The notes beneath the pieces were generated by a model. It saw only the letters and a program-made list of their open reading frames with translations, ran no database searches and was not told the DNA's origin. From the NCBI RefSeq assembly GCF_015560805.1, contig NZ_JADMSO010000004.1, positions 1-64,000 on the forward strand: a stretch of 64,000 nucleotides of DNA, in the 5' to 3' direction. Shown here in pieces: positions 24,655-33,672 of this stretch. The stretch's first letter is position 1. Every line of letters begins with the position of its first letter. The stretch comes from Mediterraneibacter glycyrrhizinilyticus (lineage in GTDB: Bacteria > Bacillota > Clostridia > Lachnospirales > Lachnospiraceae). Both the position numbers and the translations under genes were made by a program.

Positions 24655-26586
24655 ATGAAGATTACATTAAAAGATGGATCAAGTAAAGAATATGCAGAAA
24701 GTATGCGTGTCATTGACATCGCAGCGGATATCAGCGAGGGTCTGGCAAGAATGGCGACAGCCGGAGAAGTCAACGGTGAAGTTGTAGATTTAAGAACCGT
24801 TGTGGAGGAAGACTGTGAACTGAGCATTCTGACATTCCAGGATGAAAAAGGAAAGGGAGCATTCCGCCATACTGCATCACATATTATGGCGCAGGCGATC
24901 AAGCGTCTGTATCCGGACGCAAAACTTGCGATCGGACCATCCGTAGCAGATGGATTTTATTATGATATTGACTGTGAGACTCCTCTGACACAGGAGGATC
25001 TGGAAAAGATTGAAGCAGAAATGAAAAAAATCGTAAAAGAGGCGCTTCCGATCGAGCAGTTTACAAAACCGCGTGCGGAAGCAATCGCATATTTTCAGGA
25101 AAAAGAAGAACCATATAAGGTAGAGTTGATCGAGGATCTGCCGGAAGATGCAGTGATCAGCTTCTATTCTCAGGGAGAATTTACCGATCTCTGTGCAGGA
25201 CCGCATCTGATGACAACAAAACCGGTAAAAGCATTTAAACTGACAAGTCTTGCAGGCGCATATTGGCGCGGAAGCGAGAAGAACAAAATGCTGCAGCGTA
25301 TTTACGGAACCGCATTTCCGAAAAAAGCAGAATTGGATGAATACCTCACAATGCTGGAAGAGGCAAAGAAGCGTGACCACAGAAGACTCGGAAAAGAGCT
25401 TGGGCTGTTTATGATGCGGGACGAGGGACCGGGATTCCCGTTCTTCCTCCCGAAAGGTATGGTGTTGAAAAATACACTTCTCGATTATTGGAGAGAGATC
25501 CATAACAAAGCGGGATATGTAGAGATCGCAACTCCGATCATGCTGAGCAGACATCTCTGGGAGACATCCGGACATTGGGATCATTATAAAGAAAATATGT
25601 ACACAACAGTGATCGATGAAGAAGATTTCGCGATCAAACCGATGAACTGTCCAGGTGGTATCCTTGTATACCAGTCTGAACCACGTTCCTACCGTGATCT
25701 GCCGCTTCGTATGGGCGAGCTGGGATTGGTTCACCGCCATGAGAAATCCGGGCAGCTTCACGGTCTAATGCGTGTTCGCTGCTTTACACAGGACGACGCA
25801 CATATCTTTATGATGCCGGAGCAGATCCGCGAGGAGATCAAAGGCGTTGCAAAATTGATCGACGAAGTATACAGCCTGTTCGGATTTAAGTATCATGTAG
25901 AACTTTCCACACGTCCGGAGGACAGCATGGGAAGCGATGAAGATTGGGAAATGGCGACAGATGCGCTCCGCGGAGCATTGGATGATCTGGGACTTCCGTA
26001 TGTGGTAAATGAGGGAGACGGCGCGTTCTACGGACCGAAGATCGATTTCCATCTGGAAGATTCCATCGGAAGAACATGGCAGTGCGGAACGATCCAGTTA
26101 GACTTCCAGCTTCCGCTTCGATTTGAACTGGAATATACCGGAGCTGACGGAGAAAAACATCGTCCGATCATGATCCACCGCGTGGCGTTCGGATCGATCG
26201 AGAGATTTATCGGAATTCTGATCGAACATTTTGCAGGTGCATTCCCGACTTGGCTTGCTCCGATACAGGTGAAAGTGCTGCCGATCTCCGACAAATATAT
26301 GGATTATGCGGAAAATGTACTTGCGCAGCTCAAAGATGCCGGAATCCGTGCGGAACTGGATTCACGCGCAGAGAAGATCGGATATAAGATCCGTGAGGCG
26401 CAGATGCAGAAAGTTCCGTATATGCTCGTGGTAGGTGCGAAAGAAGAGGAGAGCGGACTTGTTTCTGTCAGAAGCCGTTTTGAGGGCGATGAGGGACAGA
26501 AGAGCACAGCGGAATTTATCGCAGCTCTGAAAGAAGAAATCGCACAGAAAATTGCAAGAGAAGTAAAACACAGCGAAGAGAAATAA
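24655..26586 (+). CDS. thrS: Threonyl-tRNA synthetase
   Basis: A class II synthetase of 643 residues. The N-terminal TGS domain starts MKITLKDGS. The editing (N2) domain has RHTASHIMAQAIKRLYP and SFYSQGEFTDLCAGPH with HxxxH and CxxxH zinc sites. The catalytic core carries MNCPGG, RCFTQDDAHIF and HRVAFGSIERFIGILIEH, then the anticodon domain. The start is fixed by the TGS domain and GAGGAAAGGAAG; longer in-frame codons upstream only translate the repeat. Regulated by the Thr T-box. Confidence 0.97.
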   Translation: MKITLKDGSSKEYAESMRVIDIAADISEGLARMATAGEVNGEVVDLRTVVEEDCELSILTFQDEKGKGAFRHTASHIMAQAIKRLYPDAKLAIGPSVADGFYYDIDCETPLTQEDLEKIEAEMKKIVKEALPIEQFTKPRAEAIAYFQEKEEPYKVELIEDLPEDAVISFYSQGEFTDLCAGPHLMTTKPVKAFKLTSLAGAYWRGSEKNKMLQRIYGTAFPKKAELDEYLTMLEEAKKRDHRRLGKELGLFMMRDEGPGFPFFLPKGMVLKNTLLDYWREIHNKAGYVEIATPIMLSRHLWETSGHWDHYKENMYTTVIDEEDFAIKPMNCPGGILVYQSEPRSYRDLPLRMGELGLVHRHEKSGQLHGLMRVRCFTQDDAHIFMMPEQIREEIKGVAKLIDEVYSLFGFKYHVELSTRPEDSMGSDEDWEMATDALRGALDDLGLPYVVNEGDGAFYGPKIDFHLEDSIGRTWQCGTIQLDFQLPLRFELEYTGADGEKHRPIMIHRVAFGSIERFIGILIEHFAGAFPTWLAPIQVKVLPISDKYMDYAENVLAQLKDAGIRAELDSRAEKIGYKIREAQMQKVPYMLVVGAKEEESGLVSVRSRFEGDEGQKSTAEFIAALKEEIAQKIAREVKHSEEK

Positions 26587-26632
26587 ACAAAGTTGTTTCT
26601 GTAACGTATAAATATTCCGGAAATCGGAAACC

Positions 26633-26677
26633 ATAACGTCAGTGTACAAAGACAGTGTTTTTGTGCGCTGGCGTTAT
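26633..26677 (+). repeat. Palindromic repeat family 2-like hairpin after thrS
   Basis: ATAACGTCAGTGTACAAA pairs with TTTTTGTGCGCTGGCGTTAT with several G-T pairs. The core ACGTCAGTGTACAAAG is related to the GCGTCGGTGTACAAGG family. It can serve as a terminator for thrS although no U tract follows. Confidence 0.6.
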
Positions 26678-26759
26678 TGATTTTTGGCGGCGGAACGGAA
26701 AGACGAACCGGAAAGACGGACTGCGTATTTTCGTCCGAATAGAAAAAGGAGGTACGATC

Positions 26760-27086
26760 ATGCCGGAATTAAAATGTACTGTACAGACATGTGTACACAA
26801 CAAACAGTTTTTATGTGACTTGGATGCGATCCAAGTAGGAGGAAGCGATGCAAAACATCCAAGAGAGACGTGCTGCGACAGCTTTCAGGAGCGAAAAGAC
26901 GGGGCATATCAAAATGCTTACAGCGATGTGACCGGAAAAGCATCCGACACAAGTAAGATTGACTGTAAGGCGGTGGAGTGCAAATATAATGAAAACTGCG
27001 ACTGCCACGCCGGAAAGATCAGTGTAGAGGGAAGCAATGCCTGTGAATGTGACGGAACAGAATGCGCGACATTTTCCTGCAGATAA
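26760..27086 (+). CDS. DUF1540 cysteine-rich protein, two domains
   Basis: A 108-residue protein with two DUF1540 units. One is around residues 4-42 (CTVQTCVHNKQFLCDLDAIQV then CCDSF), the other around 68-108 (CKAVECKYNENCDCHAGKISV then CECDGTECATFSC). Spaced cysteines suggest metal binding. Function is unknown, though the family is common in sporulating Clostridia. AAGGAGG is eight bases before the ATG. Confidence 0.85.
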   Translation: MPELKCTVQTCVHNKQFLCDLDAIQVGGSDAKHPRETCCDSFQERKDGAYQNAYSDVTGKASDTSKIDCKAVECKYNENCDCHAGKISVEGSNACECDGTECATFSCR

Positions 27087-27176
27087 AGCAAAACGGATAA
27101 GACAAATTAGATAAAGCAGATCAGATAAGTCGAAACGAAAAGCGTAAAGTTAAAAAGAAGATCAGGAATGTATCGG

Positions 27177-27238
27177 AAACTCCGCTTATTTTATGACGCG
27201 ATTTCAGAACGCGTTAGTACGATAGGCGGAGTTTTTTT
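27177..27238 (+). terminator. Terminator after the DUF1540 gene
   Basis: AAACTCCGC pairs with GCGGAGTTT as the outer stem, an ACGCG/CGCGT inner stem lies within, and seven T follow. Confidence 0.85.
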
Positions 27239-27280
27239 GTGAAGGTTTCAGGGAATGTTTTTTGAATCGGTCCGCACTGG

Positions 27281-27310
27281 TTGACGCATCCGTAAATGAC
27301 GTTGTATAAT
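27281..27310 (+). promoter_or_regulatory. Sigma-A promoter of the AI-2E/metA operon
   Basis: TTGACG at 27281-27286 and TATAAT at 27305-27310 are 18 bases apart. Confidence 0.75.
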
Positions 27311-27402
27311 GTCTTTATTATGCAAATTTATGCACAATGCGATGAGAAAAATACATATTGGATCGAGCTGTGCATCGGATAAAAAAGAAAGGCAGAAAAG
27401 TG

Positions 27403-28851
27403 ATGAATCCAGAGAAAGACGGACAGACCCAAGAGGGTGGAACAAAGGCGCGGAAGCGGGAAAATGACGGGAAGCTGCAGACAAAAGAACATGAATATTA
27501 TATCAATCTCCCCAGTTTTGGAAAAAAAGGACCGTCCAAACTTCGGCAGCAGTTTAATAAAGGAATGACGGCGTTTATTGTCATTGTGACTTGTATTTTA
27601 TTTTTCTTTGCCATGCTGCGTATGGATGATATTTCCAGAGTCGTGCGGCTGGTTGTACATATTTTGAAGCCGGTGATCTACGGACTTGGGATCGCATATC
27701 TTTTGAATCCGATCGTCAAGTTTGTGGATGAACATCTGGAACCTTTCTTAAACAAGAAGTTTCCAAAGATGAAAAAAGCAGCAAAGATCAGCAGAAGCGT
27801 CGGAATCTTTCTTGCGATCGTGTTTATGTTTGCGATCATCGGCGCATTGTTTAACATGCTGATTCCGGAGCTATACCGCAGTATCAGAGATATGATCCTG
27901 ACAGTACCAAGCCAGATCAATGAGGCTTTGATACATATGACGGCGTTGATGTCGGGAGATTCTGCTTTAGGACAGATCATCGCGCAGGCACTGAAAGAGG
28001 CGACGACGTTTTTGGAAAATTGGATGCGGACAGATTTACTGAATCAGGTCAATGTTTTTATGTCAAATCTGACCGAGGGCGTGATCAATGTGATCAACGA
28101 GCTTTTGAACATGCTGATCGGTATAATTGTCTCAATTTATGTATTGTTCAGTAAAGAGAAATTCTCCATGCAGTCGAAAAAGATCATTTATGCAATGTTC
28201 AAACCGGTGCAGGCTAATATGATCCTGCATCTGACGATTAAGAGCAATTCGATCTTTGGAGGATTTATCATCGGAAAGATCATAGATTCGGCGATCATCG
28301 GCGTGCTCTGTTTTCTGGGATTGTCGGTGCTGCATATGCCGTATACCCTGCTTGTCAGCGTGATCGTGGGCGTGACCAATGTGATCCCGTTTTTCGGACC
28401 ATATATCGGTGCGATCCCAAGTGCGATCCTGATCATGTTGTCGGATCCGAAGATGGGAATTTATTTCATCATTTTCATTTTGATTTTACAGCAGCTTGAT
28501 GGCAATGTCATCGGTCCGACGATCTTGGGAGACAGCACAGGACTTTCTGCATTTTGGGTATTGTTCTCTATCCTGCTGGGAGGAGGTTTGTTCGGAGTTG
28601 TCGGAATGATCCTTGGAGTTCCGACATTTGCCGTGCTTTATTATATTGTGAACATGATCGTGAACCATCAGTTGGAAAAGCGGCACTTGCCGACGGAAAC
28701 CGCCTGTTATGACAGAATGAGTTATGTGGATGCAAGTGGAAATTATGTGCATTCCACGGAAAATGAAATGTGCCGGCAGCCGGAGGATCAGAAAAAAGAG
28801 GAAGTAAAACGAAAAGATACGAACAATGAAGAAGAGAGCAAGGAGGAATAG
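27403..28851 (+). CDS. AI-2E family transporter (PF01594 type)
   Basis: A 482-residue membrane protein with about eight hydrophobic segments, a charged N-terminus of about 45 residues and a charged C-terminal tail. The typical VTNVIPFFGPYIGAIPSAILIML segment and QQLDGNVIGPTILGDSTGLSAFWVL support the family. Members include quorum-signal exporters and Na+/H+ antiporters, so substrate is unknown. The ATG at 27403 is preferred, with GAAAGG upstream. The gene ends two bases before the metA start. Confidence 0.88.
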   Translation: MNPEKDGQTQEGGTKARKRENDGKLQTKEHEYYINLPSFGKKGPSKLRQQFNKGMTAFIVIVTCILFFFAMLRMDDISRVVRLVVHILKPVIYGLGIAYLLNPIVKFVDEHLEPFLNKKFPKMKKAAKISRSVGIFLAIVFMFAIIGALFNMLIPELYRSIRDMILTVPSQINEALIHMTALMSGDSALGQIIAQALKEATTFLENWMRTDLLNQVNVFMSNLTEGVINVINELLNMLIGIIVSIYVLFSKEKFSMQSKKIIYAMFKPVQANMILHLTIKSNSIFGGFIIGKIIDSAIIGVLCFLGLSVLHMPYTLLVSVIVGVTNVIPFFGPYIGAIPSAILIMLSDPKMGIYFIIFILILQQLDGNVIGPTILGDSTGLSAFWVLFSILLGGGLFGVVGMILGVPTFAVLYYIVNMIVNHQLEKRHLPTETACYDRMSYVDASGNYVHSTENEMCRQPEDQKKEEVKRKDTNNEEESKEE

Positions 28852-28853
28852 AT

Positions 28854-29777
28854 ATGCCGATTCGAGTACAAAATGATCTGCCGGTAAAAGAGATACTGGA
28901 ACAGGAAAATATATTTGTGATGGACGAATACCGGGCGGCACATCAGGAAATCCGTCCGATCAGTATCGGGCTTTTGAATCTGATGCCGCTGAAAGAGGAT
29001 ACGGAACTGCAGATTTTACGTTCCCTTTCCAATACGCCGCTGCAGGTGGACGTTACGTTTGTACGAATGACAAGCCATGTGTCAAAGAACACATCCACCA
29101 GCCATATTTATAAATTTTACGAACCGTTTGAAGAGATCAAAAACCGTAAGTTCGACGGATTTATCATTACCGGAGCACCAGTAGAGCAGATGGCGTTTGA
29201 AGAGGTGGATTATTGGGATGAACTGACGGAGATCATGGAATGGACGAAGACAAATGTCACGTCGACGCTGCATCTTTGCTGGGGCGCACAGGCGGGAATC
29301 TACTATCATTACGGCATCAACAAGACCATGCTTTCGAAAAAGTTATCCGGCGTATACCGTCACCGGGTAAGAAACCGTAAGATCCCGCTTGTCCGTGGAT
29401 TTGATGATGTATTTATGGCGCCGCATTCCAGACATACCGAAGTACCGCAGCAGCTTTTAGAGGAAGACGACCGCATTACGATTCTGGCGGATTCGCTTCA
29501 GGCAGGGGTATTTTTATGCATGGCTAAGGAGGGCAGACAGATTTTTGTGATGGGACATCCGGAATATGACAGAATGACTCTGGATGCGGAATATAAGCGT
29601 GACATGGGACGAGGTCTGAATCCGCAGATCCCGGAAAATTACTACCCAGATGACGATCCGGAGAATAAGCCGGTGCTTACATGGAGGGCACATGCCAACA
29701 GTTTATATACGAACTGGCTCAATTATTACGTATATCAGGTGACGCCGTATGATTTGTACGGAACGCCGAGTTTTTAG
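28854..29777 (+). CDS. metA: Homoserine O-acetyltransferase, MetA type
   Basis: This enzyme activates homoserine for methionine synthesis. The 307-residue protein has a class I glutaminase-like fold with the nucleophile in HLCWGAQAG, His and Glu in FVMGHPEYD, and LNLMPLKEDTE. The residue after GAPV in ITGAPVEQ is Glu where E. coli has Gly. In characterised homologs that Glu favours acetyl-CoA over succinyl-CoA, so acetyltransferase is inferred. AAGGAGG is directly upstream, within the end of the previous gene. Confidence 0.93.
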   Translation: MPIRVQNDLPVKEILEQENIFVMDEYRAAHQEIRPISIGLLNLMPLKEDTELQILRSLSNTPLQVDVTFVRMTSHVSKNTSTSHIYKFYEPFEEIKNRKFDGFIITGAPVEQMAFEEVDYWDELTEIMEWTKTNVTSTLHLCWGAQAGIYYHYGINKTMLSKKLSGVYRHRVRNRKIPLVRGFDDVFMAPHSRHTEVPQQLLEEDDRITILADSLQAGVFLCMAKEGRQIFVMGHPEYDRMTLDAEYKRDMGRGLNPQIPENYYPDDDPENKPVLTWRAHANSLYTNWLNYYVYQVTPYDLYGTPSF

Positions 29778-29807
29778 CGTATTTACTGGGGAAAATTGAA
29801 TTTTTAA

Positions 29808-31277
29808 CTAGACCACGATTTTATAAAAATCATTAAAGCATCTTATCCGCTCCACGGTGTTTCCCGCCATCAGGATCGCCTTGGTGTGGGAAATGCGTTG
29901 ACAAAAGAAATGCATGAAGAGGATATGGAACTGATTCTTTCCATGGGAGCAAATTCGATCCGGCTGGCACATTACCAGCATGATCAGTATTTTTATGATC
30001 TTTGTGATGAGAAAGGAATCGTGGTATGGGCGGAGATCCCGTATATCACCGTGCATATGCCGAGTGGAAGAGAGAATACGATCCGGCAGATGAAAGAACT
30101 GATCGCACAAAATTATAATCATACATCGATCATATGCTGGGCGATCTCAAACGAAATTTCGCTGCAGGGAGTTACGGAAGATCTGCTGGAAAACCATAGA
30201 ATCTTAAATGATCTCATCCATGAAATGGATCCGTCCAGAGTGTCGGCAATGGCAAACCTGTTTATGCTGGAAACAGATTCTCCGCTTGTGACGTTACCGG
30301 ATATCCGAGGATACAATCTGTATTACGGATGGTATGTAGGCGAGATGGAAGACAATGACGCGTGGTTTGATAAGTTCCATGAAGAGCATCCGGATGTTGT
30401 GATCGGGCTTACAGAGTACGGTGCAGATTCGACGATCAAACTGCAGTCACCCAAGCCGGAAAAAGGAGATTATACGGAAAGCTATGAGGCCGTATATCAT
30501 GAACATATGTTGGAGATGCTGGCAAAAAGACCGTATATCTGGGGATCCTATGTATGGAATATGTTTGAGTTTGCGGCGGCAGGAAGAGACGAAGCTGGAG
30601 ATCCGGGCAAGAATCATAAAGGGCTGATCACGTTTGAAAGAAAAGTGAAAAAAGATGCCTATTATATCTATAAAGCATGGTGGTCAGAGGATCCGTTTGT
30701 ACACATTTGCGGTCGAAGATATCATGACAGGATTGAAGAGACAACGGAAATCAAGGTGTACGCAAATGTGCCGGAAGTAAAATTATATGTGGACGATAAA
30801 GAATTTGGTACGGTTGCTTCAGACAATCATGTGTTTCGGTTTTCCGTCCCGATCAGTGGAACTCATAAACTCTACACATCGGCAGTGATTGACGGCGTCG
30901 AACATGCGGAGATTTCGGATACAATGGAAGTGGTGAAAGTCTCGGAGCCGAATCCGGAATATTTTGTAAGTGCAGATAAGGTACGGAACTGGTTTGATGA
31001 AACAGAAATAGCCGAGGAGGACGGGTATTTTTCACTGAATTCTACCATGGGGGAAATCTCTGCGAATCCAAAAGGAAAAGCATTGCTGGATCAGATGATG
31101 GCTGTGATGACTGCAAAAACGGCAGGCGGAATGGGAGAGGGAGTAAAAGTCTCAAAAGAGATGCATGCAATCGTTGCCAGACAGCCTTTGAAAAGACTTC
31201 TGGGACAGGTCGGGATCGATCTGGAAAGTGATGCCGCAAAACAATTGAATGCGGCACTGAATCAGATAAAGAAATAG
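29808..31277 (+). pseudogene. Glycoside hydrolase family 2 gene without its 5' part
   Basis: The open frame starts after a stop codon at 29805. From about 29835 it reads like the interior of a GH2 beta-galactosidase/glucuronidase-type protein (YPLHGVSRHQDR). No start codon with a ribosome site is found; the first GTG (29886) lies inside the catalytic barrel. The N-terminal sugar-binding and Ig-like domains, roughly 300 residues, are missing. Both catalytic glutamates remain (WAISNEIS and GLTEYGAD). The C-terminal 83 residues are a module shared with three other hydrolases here. It lies only 60 bases after metA, suggesting a deletion joining the two. Confidence 0.8.
31026..31274 (+). other. 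Shared C-terminal module, copy in GH2 fragment
   Basis: 83 residues starting YFSLNSTMGEI, with the PLKRLLGQVG segment and a closing helix AKQLNAALNQ. It aligns with the tails of the GH3 and two GH78 proteins. Confidence 0.75.
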
Positions 31278-31280
31278 AAT

Positions 31281-31334
31281 AAGAAGCAGCGTATGTGAGG
31301 AAAGATGAAGCGGACTCACATACGCTGCTTCTTA
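31281..31334. terminator. Bidirectional terminator between GH2 fragment and MATE gene
   Basis: AAGAAGCAGCGTATGTGAG pairs perfectly with CTCACATACGCTGCTTCTT around 15 bases. Confidence 0.88.
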
Positions 31335-31355
31335 TATGTTGCATTTTATATACTA

Positions 31356-32708
31356 TCAAGTATTTTGCCCGGCGGTTGTTTTAATATGCCTGCTCCATCT
31401 CAGCGCCAGCGATAACGTGATGATCAGCGTAAATATCATCGTAACCGCATGGGCAAAGGCAATTCCGTAGACACCGAATTTGTGATCCATGATAAAAAGT
31501 ACAGGTATATATACGAGAAATTTATCTAACGTAGAGGCAAAGATGGCATAGCTGACTTTTCCGGTTGCCTGCATAAAGGTCTGGGATAACTGGTAGATCC
31601 CGTATACCGGTCCGACGATCACTGCGGCAATGACGAAAATTCTCCCCATGGAGATGATCTCCCGGTTGTCAATAAAAGCGGTGATCAGAGTATCTTTATT
31701 GAAAAAGGTGAGGAGCGTAAGGATGATACCTAGCACGATGGTAAAAATTCCGGTCTGTTTCATTACCTGATACATTCGCTTGTAATTTTTACTTCCGAAA
31801 TTATAGGAGATTGCCGGCTGCATTCCCATACAAAAACCAAGGATCATCATTGTGATGATCATACTGATCTTACCGGCAACACTTTGCGCAGCCAGAACAT
31901 TTGCATCGTAGGAAATAAGCATCCGGTTTTGGAGCGTGTTGGAAATGCTTCCGATCACGGTAGAGAGCGCCATAGGAAGTCCCAGTGTCAGAACCGGAAT
32001 ACTGATTTCAGCAGCAAAGGTAAACTGTTTTGCCTTTGGAATGAGGTGTGTTTTCTTTTTAAATATAAGAAAAACCAAAAGCACACAGGAGAACAGATTT
32101 CCAAGTACGGTGGCAAAGGCGGCGCCAAATACATCCCAATGAAAAACGAGGATAAACAATGCGTCCAGTAGGATATTGGAGATCGTACCGGTCATATTGG
32201 GGAGCAGCGCGGTCCGTCCGTCGCCGTCAGCGCGCAGGAGACTTCCAAAGGCGGTGGAAAACAAAACAAGCGGGCAGGCAAAAGAAAATGTTTTCAAGTA
32301 TGTGATCGTATAGGAAAGTGTTGTCTCGTCTGCACCCAACAAAAGCGCCAGCGGCTGCGTAAACGCAAAGATCATCAGGAAAAAAAGGCATCCGACTGTA
32401 ACAGAGCCAAAAAAACAAAACGTGGTGATCTTCTTCACTTTCTCCCGATTGCCCTCGCCAAGCGCAATGGAAATAGAGGTTGTTCCTCCGTTGCCAAACA
32501 GAGTTCCGATCCCGGATAATACAGTAAAAACCGGCATGCTCAAAGAAATGGCTGAGATCATCTTTAGATTTCCGGTCTGACCGATAAAGTAAGTGTCCGC
32601 AATATTGTAAATGAGCATGATAATAATGATCAGGACAGAGGGCAGCGATAAATTCAGCAATAGCTTTCCAAATGATCCGTTCTTTAAGACTTCTTCAGTT
32701 CGACTCAT
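31356..32708 (-). CDS. MATE family multidrug efflux transporter
   Basis: A 450-residue protein with twelve predicted membrane segments, of the DinF/MepA branch. The family start LLLNLSLPSVLIIIIMLIYN and IADTYFIGQTGN are present, and the second half repeats the fold. It exports cationic drugs or metabolites with Na+ or H+. AAGGAGAAAG lies before the ATG. A TetR gene is divergent with a 104-base gap, the usual local repressor arrangement. Confidence 0.92.
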   Translation of the reverse strand: MSRTEEVLKNGSFGKLLLNLSLPSVLIIIIMLIYNIADTYFIGQTGNLKMISAISLSMPVFTVLSGIGTLFGNGGTTSISIALGEGNREKVKKITTFCFFGSVTVGCLFFLMIFAFTQPLALLLGADETTLSYTITYLKTFSFACPLVLFSTAFGSLLRADGDGRTALLPNMTGTISNILLDALFILVFHWDVFGAAFATVLGNLFSCVLLVFLIFKKKTHLIPKAKQFTFAAEISIPVLTLGLPMALSTVIGSISNTLQNRMLISYDANVLAAQSVAGKISMIITMMILGFCMGMQPAISYNFGSKNYKRMYQVMKQTGIFTIVLGIILTLLTFFNKDTLITAFIDNREIISMGRIFVIAAVIVGPVYGIYQLSQTFMQATGKVSYAIFASTLDKFLVYIPVLFIMDHKFGVYGIAFAHAVTMIFTLIITLSLALRWSRHIKTTAGQNT

Positions 32709-32812
32709 GATCTTTCTCCTTGAAATGATTGATGTGTAGATTTATTATATATCCAGTATAATTAATAAATATCATGGTGACAACCGACAAAAACAAGCGA
32801 GGTGTAGAAATA

Positions 32813-33361
32813 ATGAACGTGGAAAATAATCAGCGGTACAGAGATACCGAGAAACGGATACAACAGGCTTACTGGAATTTGGTAAATCGCACAGGAGGAC
32901 ATAAAATAACAGTTGCTGATATATGCAGGGAAGCGAATATTCACAGAACGACATTTTACGGACATTTTTTAGATATTTACGATCTGCAGGAACAGGCAAT
33001 GAAAACGCAATTTATGCTTTTTTTGCAAGGATTTTTTAATGAGGACGGAAATTGGAGCTTTCGGGAGGGAATGCGGAAGCAGATCGATTTTTATTACAGG
33101 AACAGGAAAATCATTAAACGTCACCTGGAAATGATCGAAAAACAAGAGCGACATGAAAGTACGTTTGAGTTTGAGATGGATTCCCGCATGATGAATACTT
33201 ATCAAAAAATATTTCAATTGAAAAATGAAAAAGAAGTTTCTTATCACCAGAAATTTTTTCATACCGGGTTAGAAGCGGTTGTCAGACAGTGGATCAGAGG
33301 AGGCTGCGAGGAGCCGGCGGAAGAAATCACAGATCTTTTATGCCGGATTTTCGGGATGTGA
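32813..33361 (+). CDS. TetR/AcrR family transcriptional regulator
   Basis: A 182-residue regulator with an N-terminal HTH (RIQQAYWNLVNRTGG, KITVADICREANIHRTTFYGHF) and a helical ligand-binding half. It is divergent from the MATE gene and probably represses it. The ATG at 32813 follows CGAGGTG at 11 bases; an ATG at 32774 has no site. TTATTATAT and TATAATTAATAA near 32740-32768 may include the operator. The gene is AT-rich compared with its neighbours. Confidence 0.85.
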   Translation: MNVENNQRYRDTEKRIQQAYWNLVNRTGGHKITVADICREANIHRTTFYGHFLDIYDLQEQAMKTQFMLFLQGFFNEDGNWSFREGMRKQIDFYYRNRKIIKRHLEMIEKQERHESTFEFEMDSRMMNTYQKIFQLKNEKEVSYHQKFFHTGLEAVVRQWIRGGCEEPAEEITDLLCRIFGM

Positions 33362-33388
33362 TATCAACGAAAAACTCACATAAGCGAT

Positions 33389-33427
33389 GCGGGAGTGACT
33401 CGAAAGGAGTCATTCCCGTATTGTTTT
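33389..33427 (+). terminator. Terminator after TetR gene
   Basis: GCGGGAGTGACTC pairs with GAGTCATTCCCGT (two G-T pairs) and is followed by ATTGTTTT. Confidence 0.75.
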
Positions 33428-33442
33428 GCAGAAGAAAATATA

Positions 33443-33522
33443 GCGTCGATGTACAAGGGGAAACACGCCTCAAACCGCGTAATTTCGGTGATTTTCAGCG
33501 TTTTCTCCCTTGCACATCGAAG
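33443..33522 (+). repeat. Palindromic repeat family 2, hairpin copy
   Basis: The left arm is GCGTCGATGTACAAGGGGAAA and the right arm TTTTCTCCCTTGCACATCGA, with few mismatches. The 37-base loop includes AAACCGCG. The core is one base off the copy at 1313. Confidence 0.75.
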
Positions 33523-33672
33523 ATATCTAAAATAAAAAGAACAAATCTATAATATTTCCGCTCGAAATCCTGTTATATTTTAAGAAAAATAATTCACAGT
33601 GTTCGTGTGCATCTGCCGTATTGCTTTTGCACGCCGACTCTGGAAATAGTGAGAGGAAAAGGAGAGTTTATC

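Larger units (their letters stand above)
27087..27402. other. Gene-free stretch, 316 bases
   Basis: It contains purine-rich sequence with loose GATAA repeats, then a terminator, then the promoter of the AI-2E gene. No further structure or small gene was seen. Confidence 0.6.
33362..33672. other. Gene-free stretch before GH78-1
   Basis: It holds the TetR terminator, a family 2 palindromic repeat and the presumed GH78-1 promoter region. A TATAAT at 33547-33552 has no convincing -35 box. Confidence 0.6.
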
